Assembly (NCBI RefSeq): GCF_001544515.1 | Contig: NZ_FCOL02000002.1 | Coordinates: 62,001 to 126,000 of the forward strand | Direction: 5' to 3' | DNA length: 64,000 nt | From: Caballeronia terrestris | Lineage (GTDB): Bacteria > Pseudomonadota > Gammaproteobacteria > Burkholderiales > Burkholderiaceae | Shown here: positions 46,406 through 56,664 of the stretch, piece by piece | Numbering within the stretch: position 1 is the first letter of the stretch | Layout: each line of letters opens with the position of its first letter | The notes under the pieces: generated by a model | Databases searched by the model: none | What the model saw: only the letters and a program-made list of their open reading frames with translations | Told to the model about the DNA's origin: nothing | Translations under genes and position numbers: made by a program

Positions 46406-49400
46406 TCAGTGTCCTTCCTTGGCCGCGCCGCCGTCAGTGCCGCCGCCGTGCGGGCCTTCGATGTTGCCGGACGTACCCGGCGTCGGCGTGTCCGTGCCCT
46501 TGCTGAACTTGCTGATCACGACAAAGAACATCGGGATCAGGAAAATCGCCAGGAACGTCGCCGTGAGCATCCCGCCGATCACGCCCGTGCCGATCGCGTG
46601 CTGGCTCGCCGAGCCCGCGCCGTTGCTGATCGCGAGCGGCAGCACGCCGAGAATGAACGCGAGCGACGTCATCAGAATCGGGCGCAGCCGCAGACGCGAC
46701 GCCTCGATCGCGGCCTCGACCGTCGACATGCCCTGCAAGCGCAGTTCGCGGGCGAATTCCACGATCAGAATCGCGTTCTTCGCCGACAAGCCCACGGTCG
46801 TCAACAAGCCGACCTGGAAGAACACGTCGTTTTCCAGACCGCGCAAGGTGGCCGCGAGCAGCGCACCGAGCACGCCGAGCGGCACGACCATGATGACCGA
46901 GAACGGAATCGACCAGCTTTCATACAGCGCCGCGAGACACAGGAACACGACGAGAATCGAGATGCCATAGAGAATCGGCGCCTGCGAACCCGACTGGCGT
47001 TCCTGATACGACAGTCCCGTCCACTCGTAGCCGATGCCCGCCGGCAGCTTCGCCGCGATCGCTTCGATCGCCGTCATCGCCTGGCCGGTGGACTTGCCCG
47101 CCGCCGCCGCACCCTGGATTTCGACCGCCGAAATACCGTTGTAGCGCTCGAGCTTCGGCGACCCGAAGATCCACGTGCCCGATGCGAACGCGGAGAACGG
47201 CACCATCCCGCCCGCCGAATTGCGCACGTACCACTTGTCGAGGTCTTCCGGGTTCATTCGGAACTTGGCTTCGCCCTGCAGGTAGACCTTCTTGATCCGG
47301 TTGTCGACGTCGAGGAAGTTGTTCACGAACTGCGACGCCCACGCGATCGAGAACGTCTGGTCGACGTCCGCCGTCGCCACACCGAGCACGTTCGCCTTCT
47401 CCCGGTCGATGTTGACCTTGAACTGCGGCGTGTCGCTCAGGCCGTTCGGGCGCACCTGCGCGAGCATCGGGTCCTTCGCTGCCATGCCGAGCAGCATGTT
47501 GCGCGCTTCCATCAGCTTCGCGTGGCCGAGACCCGCGCGGTCCTGCAACTCGAAGTCGAAGCCCGACGCCGTGCCGAGTTCAGGAATCGACGGCGGATTG
47601 ACCGGGAACACCATCGCGTCCTTGTAGCCCGCGAAATGCCCGAACATCCGGCCGACGAGCGCCTGCACCTTGTCCTTCGATGCCTGACGCTGCGCGTAGT
47701 CCTTCATCCGCACGAACACGAGACCCGAGTTCTGGCCACGGCCCGCGAAGCTGAAGCCGTTCACCGTGAACACGGATTCGACGATCGCCTTCTCGTCGTT
47801 CAGCAGATAGTTCTGCACGTCGAGCAGCACCTTGGCCGTACGCTCCTGCGTGGAGCCGACCGGCGCCTGCACGAGCACGAACATGGTGCCCTGGTCTTCG
47901 TCGGGCAGGAACGACTTCGGCAGCCGGATGAAGAGCATCCCCACCGCCACGATCACCACCAGATAAATGATGAGCCAGCGGCCCGAGCGCCGAATTACGT
48001 GCTGCACGCCGCCGTGGTACTTCTGCTGGCTCTTCGCGAACGTGCGGTTGAACCAGCCGAAGAAGCCCTTCTTCTCTTCGTGATGCCCTTGCGGAATCGG
48101 CTTGAGGATGGTCGCGCAGAGCGCCGGCGTCAGAATCAACGCGACGAGCACCGACAAGATCATCGCCGCGACGATCGTGAGCGAGAACTGCCGGTAGATC
48201 GCGCCGACCGAGCCGCCCGAGAACGCCACCGGCACGAACACCGCCGAGAGCACGAGCGCCACGCCGATCAGCGCGCCGGTAATCTGCTCCATCGCCTTGC
48301 GGGTGGCATCTCGAGGCGACAAGCCCTCCTCCGCCATCACCCGCTCGACGTTTTCCACCACCACGATCGCGTCGTCCACCAGCAAGCCGATCGCGAGCAC
48401 GAGCCCGAACATCGAGAGCGTATTGATCGAGAACCCGACGATCGACATGACCGCGAACGTGCCGAGCAGCACCACCGGCACGGCGATCGTGGGGATCAGC
48501 GTGGCGCGCAGGTTCTGCAGGAACAGGTACATGACCAGGAACACGAGCACGATCCCTTCGATCAGCGTCTTGACCACTTCCTCGATCGAGAGCTTCACGA
48601 ACGGCGTCGTGTCGTACGGGTACTTCACGACGAGTCCGTGCGGGAAATACCGCGACAGATCGTCGATCTTCGCGCGCACCAGCCTCGCCGTCTGCAGCGC
48701 GTTCGCGCCCGTGGCGAGCTGGATACCGAAGCCGGCCGTCGGCGCGCCGTTGTACTTCGTGTCGAAGTTGTAGTTTTCGCCGCCGAGCTCGATGCGCGAC
48801 ACGTCCTTCAGGCGCACCTGCGAGCCGTCCGGATTCACCTTCAGCAGGATGTTGCCGAACTGCTCGGGCGTCTGCAAAAGCGTGGCTTCCGTGATGGTCG
48901 CCTGCAGCATCTGCCCAGGCACCGACGGCGTGCCGCCCAGACTGCCGCCCGCCACCTGCACGTTCTGATTCGTGATCGCCGTTTTCACGTCGACCGGCGT
49001 CAGGCCGTAGTTGGTCAGCTTGACGGCGTCGAGCCAGACCCGCATCGCGTATTGCGAGCCGAAGAGCGTGACCGTGCCCACGCCGTCGATCCGGGAGAGC
49101 GGGTCCTGCACCTTCGACGCCACGTAGTTCGCGAGGTCGTACTTGTTCATGCTGCCGTCTTCGGAGACGAACGCCAGCACGAGCAGGAAGCTGCTGCTCG
49201 ACTTCGTCACCTTCGTGCCGAGCTGCTGCACGGCTTGTGGCAGAAGCGGCGTCGCGAGCTGCAGCTTGTTCTGCACCTGCACCTGCGCGATATCCGGATT
49301 CGTGCCCGCCGCGAACGTGAGCGTGATGGTGGCCGTGCCGGAGTCGTCACTTGTCGAGGACAGGTACAGCAAGTGGTCGAGGCCGCTCATCTGCTGCTCG

Positions 49401-49594
49401 ATCACCTGCGTCACCGTGTTTTCGACGGTCGTGGCCGACGCGCCCGGGTACGTCGCGCTGATCTGGATGGCTGGCGGCGCAATGGTCGGGTACTGCGCGA
49501 CCGGCAGGTTGAAGATCGACGCGATCCCCGCCAGCATCAGGATGATCGCAATCACCCAGGCGAAAATCGGACGATCGATAAAAAACTTTGCCAT
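46406..49594 (-). CDS. bpeB: RND multidrug efflux pump inner-membrane transporter (BpeB/AcrB-type)
   Basis: A 1062-residue proton-driven exporter with 12 helices and two large periplasmic loops. It begins [20 protein letters not shown]; the proton-relay aspartates are in [18 protein letters not shown]. Residues such as [11 protein letters not shown]-type in the first loop and [14 protein letters not shown] in the second match the hydrophobe/amphiphile RND family. It is between the adaptor (15 bp upstream) and the outer-membrane channel. Full length and intact. Confidence 0.93.
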   Translation of the reverse strand: MAKFFIDRPIFAWVIAIILMLAGIASIFNLPVAQYPTIAPPAIQISATYPGASATTVENTVTQVIEQQMSGLDHLLYLSSTSDDSGTATITLTFAAGTNPDIAQVQVQNKLQLATPLLPQAVQQLGTKVTKSSSSFLLVLAFVSEDGSMNKYDLANYVASKVQDPLSRIDGVGTVTLFGSQYAMRVWLDAVKLTNYGLTPVDVKTAITNQNVQVAGGSLGGTPSVPGQMLQATITEATLLQTPEQFGNILLKVNPDGSQVRLKDVSRIELGGENYNFDTKYNGAPTAGFGIQLATGANALQTARLVRAKIDDLSRYFPHGLVVKYPYDTTPFVKLSIEEVVKTLIEGIVLVFLVMYLFLQNLRATLIPTIAVPVVLLGTFAVMSIVGFSINTLSMFGLVLAIGLLVDDAIVVVENVERVMAEEGLSPRDATRKAMEQITGALIGVALVLSAVFVPVAFSGGSVGAIYRQFSLTIVAAMILSVLVALILTPALCATILKPIPQGHHEEKKGFFGWFNRTFAKSQQKYHGGVQHVIRRSGRWLIIYLVVIVAVGMLFIRLPKSFLPDEDQGTMFVLVQAPVGSTQERTAKVLLDVQNYLLNDEKAIVESVFTVNGFSFAGRGQNSGLVFVRMKDYAQRQASKDKVQALVGRMFGHFAGYKDAMVFPVNPPSIPELGTASGFDFELQDRAGLGHAKLMEARNMLLGMAAKDPMLAQVRPNGLSDTPQFKVNIDREKANVLGVATADVDQTFSIAWASQFVNNFLDVDNRIKKVYLQGEAKFRMNPEDLDKWYVRNSAGGMVPFSAFASGTWIFGSPKLERYNGISAVEIQGAAAAGKSTGQAMTAIEAIAAKLPAGIGYEWTGLSYQERQSGSQAPILYGISILVVFLCLAALYESWSIPFSVIMVVPLGVLGALLAATLRGLENDVFFQVGLLTTVGLSAKNAILIVEFARELRLQGMSTVEAAIEASRLRLRPILMTSLAFILGVLPLAISNGAGSASQHAIGTGVIGGMLTATFLAIFLIPMFFVVISKFSKGTDTPTPGTSGNIEGPHGGGTDGGAAKEGH

Positions 49595-49609
49595 GAAACA
49601 GGCTCCCTG

Positions 49610-50881
49610 TTATTTCGCGCCGGAGGCGGCAGGTGCGCTCGCCGCGGCCTGCGCACCGCTCGCGGCGGCGGGTGCAGCCGATGCGCCAGATGCAGCGTAC
49701 GCTGCCGATGCTGCCGACGCGTCCGAGGCCGAGCCCGGCTGTGCGGGCAATTGGGCTGCGACCGGCTTGACCGTCATGCCGGGCTTCGCTTTCTCGACGC
49801 CGTTCACGATCACGCGATCGCCCGGATTGAGGCCGCTCTCCACCACCCAATTGGAGCCATACGTGCCGGACGTGACGAGCGAGCGCAATTCGACCTTGTC
49901 GCCCTGGCCGACCACGAGCGCGACCGCCTGGCCCTTCTGATCGTGCGTGATGCCGATCTGCGGCACGACGAGCGCGCGGTCGTTCACGCCTTCCTCGATG
50001 CGCGCGCGCACGAACATGCCCGGCAGGAGCACGCGCTCCTTGTTCGGGAAAATCGCGCGCACGGTGACGGAACCCGTGCTCTGGTCGACGCTCACGTCGG
50101 AGAACTGGAGCTTGCCGGGCTCGGAGTACGTGCGGCCGTCTTCGAGCACGAGCGTGACCTTCGCTGCGTGGATGCCCTGCGTCTGCAGGCGCCCTTCCTG
50201 AATCTGGCGGCGCAGCTTCAACCCATCGACGCTCGATTGCGTCAAATCGACGTACACCGGGTCGAGCTGCTGCACGGTGGTGAGCAGCGTCGCCGCGCTC
50301 GCCTGCACGTACGCGCCCGGCGTCACTTGCGACAGCCCGGTGCGGCCGGAAATCGGCGAGATGACGTCGGTGTAGCCGAGGTTGATCTGCGCGGTATCGA
50401 CGGCGGCCTTGCCCGACGCGACATCCGCGACGGCCTGGCCCTGCGCCGCTACGGCGTTGTCGTAGTCCTGCTTGCTGACCGCGTTCGCCGCGACGAGCAC
50501 CTTGTAGCGCTGCGTGAGCGCGTTTTGCGTGGCGACGTTCGCCTGCGCCTTCGCAAGCGAGGCCTTCGCGCTGTTCAACGTCGCGATGTAGGGCGCCGGG
50601 TCGATCTTGTAAAGGCGCTGGCCGGCCTTCACATCGGAGCCTTCGACGAACTCGCGGCGCAGCACGATGCCGTCGACCCGCGCGCGGACCTGTGCATTCA
50701 GGAACGCGCTCGTGCGGCCCGGCAGTTCGGCCACGACGGGCACGGTGGTCGGCTGGACGGTGACGACGCCGACTTCGGGCGTTTGCGGCGGAGGCGCCGA
50801 TTGTTTTTGTCCGCAGGCTGCAAGGATGATGGCAGCCGTCGCGGCACTGATTAAGCGGAATGGAACCCGTTCGACGCGCAT
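49610..50881 (-). CDS. bpeA: RND efflux periplasmic adaptor lipoprotein (BpeA/AcrA-type)
   Basis: A 423-residue membrane-fusion protein. The lipobox is ILAAC with Cys 23. The lipoyl half-motifs are RARVDGIVLRREFVEGSDVKAGQ and INLGYTDVISPISGRTG, with a coiled hairpin between them. The C-terminus has an Ala/Ser-rich tail of about 45 residues (SDASAASAAYAASGASAAPA), similar in style to that on OprB. It is the first gene of the operon and is divergent from the TetR regulator. Confidence 0.92.
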   Translation of the reverse strand: MRVERVPFRLISAATAAIILAACGQKQSAPPPQTPEVGVVTVQPTTVPVVAELPGRTSAFLNAQVRARVDGIVLRREFVEGSDVKAGQRLYKIDPAPYIATLNSAKASLAKAQANVATQNALTQRYKVLVAANAVSKQDYDNAVAAQGQAVADVASGKAAVDTAQINLGYTDVISPISGRTGLSQVTPGAYVQASAATLLTTVQQLDPVYVDLTQSSVDGLKLRRQIQEGRLQTQGIHAAKVTLVLEDGRTYSEPGKLQFSDVSVDQSTGSVTVRAIFPNKERVLLPGMFVRARIEEGVNDRALVVPQIGITHDQKGQAVALVVGQGDKVELRSLVTSGTYGSNWVVESGLNPGDRVIVNGVEKAKPGMTVKPVAAQLPAQPGSASDASAASAAYAASGASAAPAAASGAQAAASAPAASGAK

Positions 50882-51156
50882 GGAAGCGACCTCTGTCTAA
50901 GACTGAGTTTGAAATATAAGTGCGCGGCCGCCTTCTACGGGCAGGCCGCGCACGAGCGTCTCGACGACGCTGACCGATCGCCGGCAGACGCAGATGAAAC
51001 CGGTCGCCGACTCGTCATTCGATATCCGCGCGGGGCGCTCTAGAGGCGTCGATGGCCGGAGGGACGGCCTTGGTACGGGCGGGCTGACTGAAATCTGTGT
51101 CGGATATTAACCGGTCGATGCTGCTTGGGCTATCGATCGACGGGTGGTATTGTATA

Positions 51157-51176
51157 TACATTCACGAATGAATGTA
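51157..51176. promoter_or_regulatory. AcrR/BpeR-type operator
   Basis: TACATTCACGAATGAATGTA has perfect 8-bp arms (TACATTCA and TGAATGTA) around CGAA. It closely resembles the palindrome bound by AcrR in Escherichia coli. It lies between bpeA and the TetR gene, within the 442-bp divergent region 50882-51323, and is well placed to repress both. Nothing else was recognised in that region. Confidence 0.75.
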
Positions 51177-51323
51177 AAAGTGGCGAAAGTTTTTTGGTAT
51201 GGCATGTGCGAGCGGATTCCGCTCCGTGGCATCGATTACTGTCGACAAATATTTGACGCCGTCGTCTGAATGGCGATAACGAAGCAAAAGCAGAGAAGGA
51301 GCAAGCGGCTACGGCCGGAGCAT

Positions 51324-51971
51324 ATGGTCAGACGAACCAAGGAAGAGGCGCTGGAAACGCGCAACCGCATTCTCGATGCCGCGGAGCGCGTGTTTTTCGA
51401 CAAAGGCGTGTCGCGCACGTCGCTCGCGGACATCGCGCACGAAGCGGGCGTCACGCGCGGCGCGATCTACTGGCATTTCGCGAACAAGGGCGATCTGTTC
51501 ACAGCGATGTTCGACCGCAGCCTCATGCCGCTCGACGAACTGATCGCGGCGACGCTGGACACGAAGGAACCCGATCCGCTCGGCCGGATGCGCGATATCT
51601 TCATCTGGTGCATGCGCAATATCGCGCTCGACGAGCAGCGCCGGCGCGTCTTCGACATCCTTTTCCTGAAGTGCGAGTTCGTCGAGGAGATGGGGCCGGT
51701 GCGCGAGCGGCATCAGAACAACATGCGCGAGGGGATCGAGCGGATCGAGCGCGGGCTGCGCAACGCGATCGATCAGGGACAGTTGCCGGCCGATCTCGAT
51801 ACGCGGCAGGCGACGACCCTGCTTCATGCGCTTTTCACCGGCATCCTGCACGACGCGCTGATGTTTCCCGAAGGCGTCGATCTCGATCGCGACGCCGAGC
51901 GCCTCATCGACGCGTGCTTCGACTCGCTCCGATACAGCCCCGCGCTGCGCTCGTCATACAGCGTGGCCTGA
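51324..51971 (+). CDS. bpeR: TetR-family repressor of the RND pump (BpeR/AcrR-type)
   Basis: A 215-residue repressor. The helix-turn-helix is ETRNRILDAAERVFFDKGVS with SLADIAHEAGVTRGAIYWHF, the AcrR-type sequence; the rest is the ligand-binding domain. The ATG at 51324 has GGAG upstream; an open start at 51270 adds 18 basic residues. It is divergent from bpeAB-oprB with a palindromic operator between. Confidence 0.9.
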   Translation: MVRRTKEEALETRNRILDAAERVFFDKGVSRTSLADIAHEAGVTRGAIYWHFANKGDLFTAMFDRSLMPLDELIAATLDTKEPDPLGRMRDIFIWCMRNIALDEQRRRVFDILFLKCEFVEEMGPVRERHQNNMREGIERIERGLRNAIDQGQLPADLDTRQATTLLHALFTGILHDALMFPEGVDLDRDAERLIDACFDSLRYSPALRSSYSVA

Positions 51972-52580
51972 AGAACGCGCTCGCTGGTTCGACGCGTAGA
52001 TCGAGTCGCGCTCAGGCGCCGCGCCGGTTTCCAGCGCGCTGATCCACTCGCCGGTCGTGAGCACGGCCGCGAAGCGCGACTGCATCACCACGCTGAACAC
52101 GCGATGGATCTCCTCTGCACTTGCCTTCCCCGCGCGGTTTTCGTACGGCACGGCGCCTGTCGCGTCGGCGAGAAATTCCACCGATAACCCCGCGTGCACC
52201 GCGTGTTTCACCGTCGAATCGTCGCAATTGTGGGTCATGTAGCCGGCGATCACGATCGTTTCAATGTCGCGATCGGCGAGCCACGCGCCGAGATCGGTGC
52301 CGGTGAAGGCGCTCGGCAATGCTTTTTCGATCAGATGATCGCGCGGCCGGCTCGCGACGGTTTCGTGCAGCGCGCCGCCGTGCGATCCACGCGCGAAGAG
52401 CGGCGATGTAGCCGGCGCCATTTGCTGGACGACGACGACCGGCACGCCGCGCTGGTGGGCGGCATCGATCGCCCGGCCGATATTGGCGAGCGACACGTTG
52501 ATGTCGGGATACTCGATCGGCAGGTTGCCGGTGACGTATTCATTCTGTACATCGATCACGATGAGCGCGCGGCGAGGCAT
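51954..52580 (-). CDS. Isochorismatase-fold cysteine hydrolase
   Basis: A 208-residue hydrolase. The catalytic triad is visible: Asp in LIVIDVQNEY, Lys in IEKALPSAFTGTDL, and Cys in IAGYMTHNCDDSTVKHA. The ATG at 52578-52580 begins MPRRALIVID; the frame is open to 53096 without support. Family members hydrolyse amides such as nicotinamide or isochorismate; the substrate here is unknown. Its 3' end overlaps the convergent bpeR by 18 bp. Confidence 0.85.
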   Translation of the reverse strand: MPRRALIVIDVQNEYVTGNLPIEYPDINVSLANIGRAIDAAHQRGVPVVVVQQMAPATSPLFARGSHGGALHETVASRPRDHLIEKALPSAFTGTDLGAWLADRDIETIVIAGYMTHNCDDSTVKHAVHAGLSVEFLADATGAVPYENRAGKASAEEIHRVFSVVMQSRFAAVLTTGEWISALETGAAPERDSIYASNQRARSSGHAV

Positions 52581-52651
52581 GACCGGGTTCCTTTGAGCGG
52601 TGGCGGAAGAACCCATTCTCGCAGGACAGCGCCGAAAGCGCCCAAGCGCCG

Positions 52652-53473
52652 TCAGTGCAACCCGACGCGCTGCGCAAAAAACGCGAACAGCGCGACGCAC
52701 ACGAGCATCGCCGCCCACGCCCAGCCCGGCAGGCCAAGCGGATGCGGATCGTGCGAATGATCGTGGTCGCGCCGCCCGAGCCCATGCCCCGGCAAGCGGT
52801 GATGCAGCACACCGCTTGCGGCTTCGGCGGCGGGCGGGCGGACCGGGCGCGGCGCGTTGAAGAACGGCCGCCGCGAAAACGCCGCCGACATCGTGCTCGG
52901 CCGCAGGAAAACGTGGCGCCGGGAGCCAGCTTCCTGCTGGGCGCGGATCGACGGCAGGCCGTGCTTCGCGCGCACTACTTCGCAGAATTCGGAGAAGAAA
53001 TCGTCGGCGACATCGCGCAGCGAGTTTTCGATCTGCCTCGACGGCAAGCCCGCGAGCGGTCCCGATACCGTCGCCCAAACGGTGTATTCGACCCACGTCG
53101 ATTCAGCGTCCGCATCGGAATTGAGGTCCACCGCAATCTGCCCGCGCAGCGAGCCGACGCCCTCGCCGCGCGCCTTGAAACTCAGAGTGCGGGCGTAGCC
53201 GCCGGAGTCCGGCTCCGGCTTTGGCTCGACTTTATGCGCTTCCCCTTCCTGATGCGCCGCCTGCCGCGTGCGCCCGGCCGTGTGCGCGCGAATCTCGTAG
53301 CGCGCGCGCAACGCGCCCAAGGGCACGATCATCGTCAGCGCGTATTCGCCGCCCGGCAGACGCGCGAACGATTCGCAATTGTCGAGGCTCGCGCGCAACA
53401 GCGCGAGGTCGCCGAGCGCTTCCCTGACGTGCGCCAGGTCGAGCGGAACACGCAACGTATCGGTGACTTCCAT
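52652..53473 (-). CDS. CoxG-like SRPBCC-domain protein with C-terminal membrane anchor
   Basis: A 273-residue protein. Residues 1-165 match the CoxG family of the START/SRPBCC fold (VPLDLAHVREALGDLALLRASL at the start, then VSGPLAGLPSRQIENSLRDVADDFF). A proline- and histidine-rich linker (HDHDHSHDPH-like region near 235) leads to one transmembrane helix near the C-terminus (WAWAAMLVCVALFAFF). CoxG proteins of carbon monoxide dehydrogenase loci anchor the enzyme to the membrane, but no CO dehydrogenase is in this window. Function here unknown. Confidence 0.7.
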   Translation of the reverse strand: MEVTDTLRVPLDLAHVREALGDLALLRASLDNCESFARLPGGEYALTMIVPLGALRARYEIRAHTAGRTRQAAHQEGEAHKVEPKPEPDSGGYARTLSFKARGEGVGSLRGQIAVDLNSDADAESTWVEYTVWATVSGPLAGLPSRQIENSLRDVADDFFSEFCEVVRAKHGLPSIRAQQEAGSRRHVFLRPSTMSAAFSRRPFFNAPRPVRPPAAEAASGVLHHRLPGHGLGRRDHDHSHDPHPLGLPGWAWAAMLVCVALFAFFAQRVGLH

Positions 53474-53568
53474 CTGAGCCTCCCGGGCAAAGACTGCACT
53501 CGTTACTCGTTCTGTGTTTTTTGCGGCGATGTTGCGTGCTAACTAAGTGCTTGGTAAGTGCGTGACGC

Positions 53569-53937
53569 TCAGGAAGTCACGTCGATCCGATCGACGCGCG
53601 ATGCGTAAAACGCCAGATAACCCTTTATTTGCGAGGCGCCCTCGACGGGCTGTTCATAACTCCAGGCGGCGTTTTCGACCGGGCCGTCTTCGGTGAGCAA
53701 GTGGTAATAGGTGGCGTCGCCCTTGATCGGGCACCGCGACGTATGGATCGACCGTTCGAGGCGCGCCATGTTCACGTCGGCGCGAGGGAAATAGTACACG
53801 GGCGGCAAGCCGGTTTCGGCGACCACCAGCGACGCATGCGTGTCCGCGAAGGTCACGCCCTGATGGATCACCCGGCAGCGCCGGCCGTTCAGCGTAATCT
53901 CGATGCGATGCGCGGATTGATGCGTGTCGGTGTTCAT
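53569..53937 (-). CDS. DUF427-family protein
   Basis: A 122-residue protein. The domain pattern is present: VTFADTHASLVVAETG, PPVYYFPRADVNMARLERS and TSRCPIKGDATYYHL. The ATG at 53935-53937 is chosen to match the family length; the frame is open to 53991. Members are small beta-rich proteins of unknown function that are often present with stress-related genes. Confidence 0.82.
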   Translation of the reverse strand: MNTDTHQSAHRIEITLNGRRCRVIHQGVTFADTHASLVVAETGLPPVYYFPRADVNMARLERSIHTSRCPIKGDATYYHLLTEDGPVENAAWSYEQPVEGASQIKGYLAFYASRVDRIDVTS

Positions 53938-54009
53938 CGATGCCCTCCCGGTTCGTCTGAGCTGGAAACGCAAAGGCTGCGCAAGGCGCATGCGCCAAGA
54001 CTACAGCAC

Positions 54010-54042
54010 AAAAAAAAGCCACGGGAAGCGTTTCCCGTGACT
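54010..54042 (-). terminator. Rho-independent terminator on the minus strand
   Basis: Read on the minus strand, CACGGGAAA pairs with TTCCCGTG around a short loop and is followed by eight T. It lies about 100 bp after the stop of the small exported gene at 54142 and ends that transcript before the DUF427 gene. Confidence 0.8.
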
Positions 54043-54141
54043 TCATTATGAGACAAATGGCGGCCGCCTTGTGGGTGCTTTCGCGCCTTGGCCCGATCGT
54101 TTCTTTCGGACGTCCTGGCGCGCCCGAGCGTTGCTAAAACG

Positions 54142-54624
54142 TCACTGAATATTCCAGTGGAAGGCGCTTTTCGACTTGCCCGGACCCTCGACGCTGACCG
54201 CGTGCTTCTGCTCCTGGTCCTTGTACTTCGCGAACACGGTGTACTTGCCCGGCGGCAGCTTGACGAGCATGTACGGGCCCATTGCCTCGGTATTGAGCAA
54301 CTCAGCGTTCTTCCCGTCGAGGATGCGCACGTGCACGCCCGACAGATAGTCCGCCGTCGGCCCGGTGAAGCGCAGCGAAAGCGGCCAGTGCGACTGTTCG
54401 CGCTGCAGCGCCTTCGATTCGTCGAGCCCGACGCCGCCCGACGTATATGACACGCTGCCCTGCTGCTGGACTTGCGGCAAGCCGCCGCCGTTGGTGTTGC
54501 CGGCGCTGCTCATGTCGGTGGTATCGGTGCTCGATGCCTGCGCCCACGCGCCGCCTGCCGCGCCGAGCGCGAGCACGGCCGCCACTGCGGCGGCCGCATG
54601 TTTTCCTGTGGTCTTGATCGTCAT
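54142..54624 (-). CDS. Exported protein with a carboxypeptidase-regulatory-like domain
   Basis: A 160-residue exported protein. The signal peptide is AAAAVAAVLALGAAGGAWAQ. Residues 30-60 are rich in Ser, Thr, Gly and Gln; the C-terminal half has a small beta-sandwich pattern (VHVRILDGKNAELLNTEAMG, then GPYMLVKLPPGKYTVFAKY), as in carboxypeptidase-regulatory-like domains. Probably periplasmic; no enzymatic residues are visible. A terminator follows. Confidence 0.65.
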   Translation of the reverse strand: MTIKTTGKHAAAAVAAVLALGAAGGAWAQASSTDTTDMSSAGNTNGGGLPQVQQQGSVSYTSGGVGLDESKALQREQSHWPLSLRFTGPTADYLSGVHVRILDGKNAELLNTEAMGPYMLVKLPPGKYTVFAKYKDQEQKHAVSVEGPGKSKSAFHWNIQ

Positions 54625-54750
54625 TGTGGTCCGCTCCTTGTGTCCGCTCGTTCGCGGATACGGTCAACCTGAACACGCCCGATGCGCCGTCAAGACGCGA
54701 TGGGGCCCGAGCGTTGGCGACAGCAACCTTCGTGCCCGATCAGCCCAGGT

Positions 54751-56268
54751 TTAGCCGAGATCGACTGGCACGAAAATCTGCGCATCGTCGCGCTGGATCA
54801 GGAGCGCGAGGCTGTCGCCGGCGTGAGACACCATCGCCTTCAGTTGCTGCACGCTCGAAACCGGCTGGCCGTTGACCGCGAGGATCACGTCGCCGGCCTG
54901 GATGCCCGCGTTCGCCGCCGCGCCGCTCGCCTGCTGCACGATCAAACCGCGCGAGAGCGAGCTGTCCTGCTTCTCTTCCGGCGACAGCGGCCGCACCGCG
55001 ACGCCCAGGCGCGCGTCCTGCGCCGACGCGCCGCCGTCGTCGCCCTTCGCATTGGCGCTCGCGGTCTTCGCGTCGTTGAGCGCGCCGATCGTCACCGTCA
55101 GGTCCTTCGTGCCGCGGTCACGCCACACCTGCACCTTCGCCTGGCTGCCTGGCGGCAAGCCCGCGACCTGCGACGGCAGCGACGTCGAATCCGTCACCGG
55201 CAAGCCGTTAAGCGACATGATCACGTCGCCCGGTTGCAGACCCGCCTTCGCGGCCGGCCCGTTCGTCTCGACCGAACTCACGAGCGCGCCCTGCGGCGTC
55301 TTCATGCCGAACGAATTCGCGAGCGTCTGGTTGAGCCCCTGCACCGTCACGCCGAGGCGGCCGCGATCGACGTGACCCGTCTTCACGAGCGCGTCCTTCA
55401 CCTTGATCGCCTCGTTGATCGGGATCGCGAAGGAGAGGCCCTGGAAGCCGCCTGTCTGCGAGTAGATCATCGAATTGATGCCGATCACTTCGCCTTGCAG
55501 GTTGAAGAGCGGCCCGCCCGAGTTGCCCGGGTTGACCGGCACGTCGGTCTGGATGAACGGCGTGTAGTTCTCGTTCGGCAGCGAGCGCGACTTCGCGCTG
55601 ATGATGCCCGAGGTCACCGTGTTGTCGAAGCCGTAGGGCGAGCCGATCGCGACCACCCACTGGCCGACCTTGCTACCGTTCGGGTCGCCGATCTTGACGG
55701 TCGGCAGGTTCTTCGCGTCGATCTTGAGCACCGCGACGTCCGACTGCTTGTCGGCGCCGACGACCTTCGCGCGGTATTCGCGCTTGTCGGTGAGCTTGAC
55801 GGTGACGACGTTCGCGCCATCGACGACGTGCGCGTTGGTCAGGATATAGCCGTCGTTGCTGACGATGAAACCCGAGCCGAGCCCTTCGCTCGGACGATCC
55901 TGTCCGCCGCCGTTGCCATTGCCGCCGCCGAAGCCGGGCATGCCGCCGAAGCGCTTGAAGAATTGATAGAACGGATCGTTCGGATCGATCGGCAGTTGCG
56001 ACGCGCCGCTATTGCGCGACGACGTCTTGCTGACGACGTGCTTCGCGCTGATGTTCACGACCGCCGGGCCATACGTTTCGACGAGGCCCGAGAAATCGGG
56101 GATGCCGGTCTTGGCGGCGGCTTCGGCCGGCATCATCGCGACGGCGGCTTGCGCGGGCGCGATGACCTGCGGCGCCGGAACGTTGTTATGACCGGCCACA
56201 TAGCCCGCCGACAACGCAATGGCGACAGCGGCTGCAACGGCGCTTCGGGTGAGGATCTTCGCTTTCAT
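54751..56268 (-). CDS. degP: Do-family periplasmic serine protease/chaperone (DegP/HtrA)
   Basis: A 505-residue protein-quality-control protease of the periplasm. It starts with a signal or anchor sequence (AVAAAVAIALSAGYVAG). The catalytic triad is in TNAHVVD (His), SDVAVLK (Asp) and GNSGGPL (Ser). Two PDZ domains follow (RLGVTVQGLNQTLANSFG and RLGVAVRPLSPEEKQDSS). Between the protease start and the triad is a flexible loop rich in Gly and Asn. A CTTAA direct repeat lies about 95 bp upstream. Confidence 0.94.
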   Translation of the reverse strand: MKAKILTRSAVAAAVAIALSAGYVAGHNNVPAPQVIAPAQAAVAMMPAEAAAKTGIPDFSGLVETYGPAVVNISAKHVVSKTSSRNSGASQLPIDPNDPFYQFFKRFGGMPGFGGGNGNGGGQDRPSEGLGSGFIVSNDGYILTNAHVVDGANVVTVKLTDKREYRAKVVGADKQSDVAVLKIDAKNLPTVKIGDPNGSKVGQWVVAIGSPYGFDNTVTSGIISAKSRSLPNENYTPFIQTDVPVNPGNSGGPLFNLQGEVIGINSMIYSQTGGFQGLSFAIPINEAIKVKDALVKTGHVDRGRLGVTVQGLNQTLANSFGMKTPQGALVSSVETNGPAAKAGLQPGDVIMSLNGLPVTDSTSLPSQVAGLPPGSQAKVQVWRDRGTKDLTVTIGALNDAKTASANAKGDDGGASAQDARLGVAVRPLSPEEKQDSSLSRGLIVQQASGAAANAGIQAGDVILAVNGQPVSSVQQLKAMVSHAGDSLALLIQRDDAQIFVPVDLG

Positions 56269-56360
56269 CGTGTGCTCCTGATCGTCCTGATCGTTCGATT
56301 TCTTGCTGGCTGGGATTCGCGCGGGCTGCGCTACGTTGAATCGAAGATTAAAGGGGTGGT

Positions 56361-56376
56361 CTTAAAGGAGTCTTAA
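56361..56376 (+). promoter_or_regulatory. QseB/PmrA-type box upstream of degP
   Basis: CTTAA-AGGAGT-CTTAA is a direct repeat with an 11-bp period, the spacing used by PmrA- and QseB-type response regulators. It lies 93-108 bp upstream of the degP ATG. The same pattern, on the minus strand, precedes the response regulator gene at 58688-58703. Confidence 0.6.
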
Positions 56377-56664
56377 CGCGGCGAAGAGAGATGCGCTTTT
56401 CGATAGTGGCGTGCTTGAGACGGCGTTCCAGGGGCGTGCCGATGCGCTCCAAAAAAACGCAGCGTTCCTACGGGGACGGGCGAAGTTGGGAATGCGCTGG
56501 CGGCGGAGCGTTCGTTGCAGCAAGTCGATGGGTATCGGCGCGAGGTGGAACTCAGCGCGTCGGCAAGGCGGACGGCTACGCCGTGGGTACAGCGCTATCA
56601 AGCACAGGCGGCAACATGCATCTCGCGCCGGGCGGTGATTTTTCTGAGACCGCGCCTGTCGCTC
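56377..56664. other. Gap between the degP promoter and the histidine kinase gene
   Basis: No gene is supported in this 288-bp stretch. Open frames exist on the plus strand but they have no ribosome-binding site and no recognisable content. It is the 3' flank of the kinase gene; no clear terminator is seen. Confidence 0.5.

Noticed and set aside
46274-50854. Very long plus-strand open frame (over 1500 codons) opposite the RND genes
   Set aside because: It is the antisense shadow of high-GC codon use in bpeB and bpeA: Arg- and His-rich, without domains, and covers several real genes.
54682-56376. Long plus-strand open frame across degP
   Set aside because: Antisense shadow; degP on the minus strand has a complete catalytic triad and two PDZ domains.
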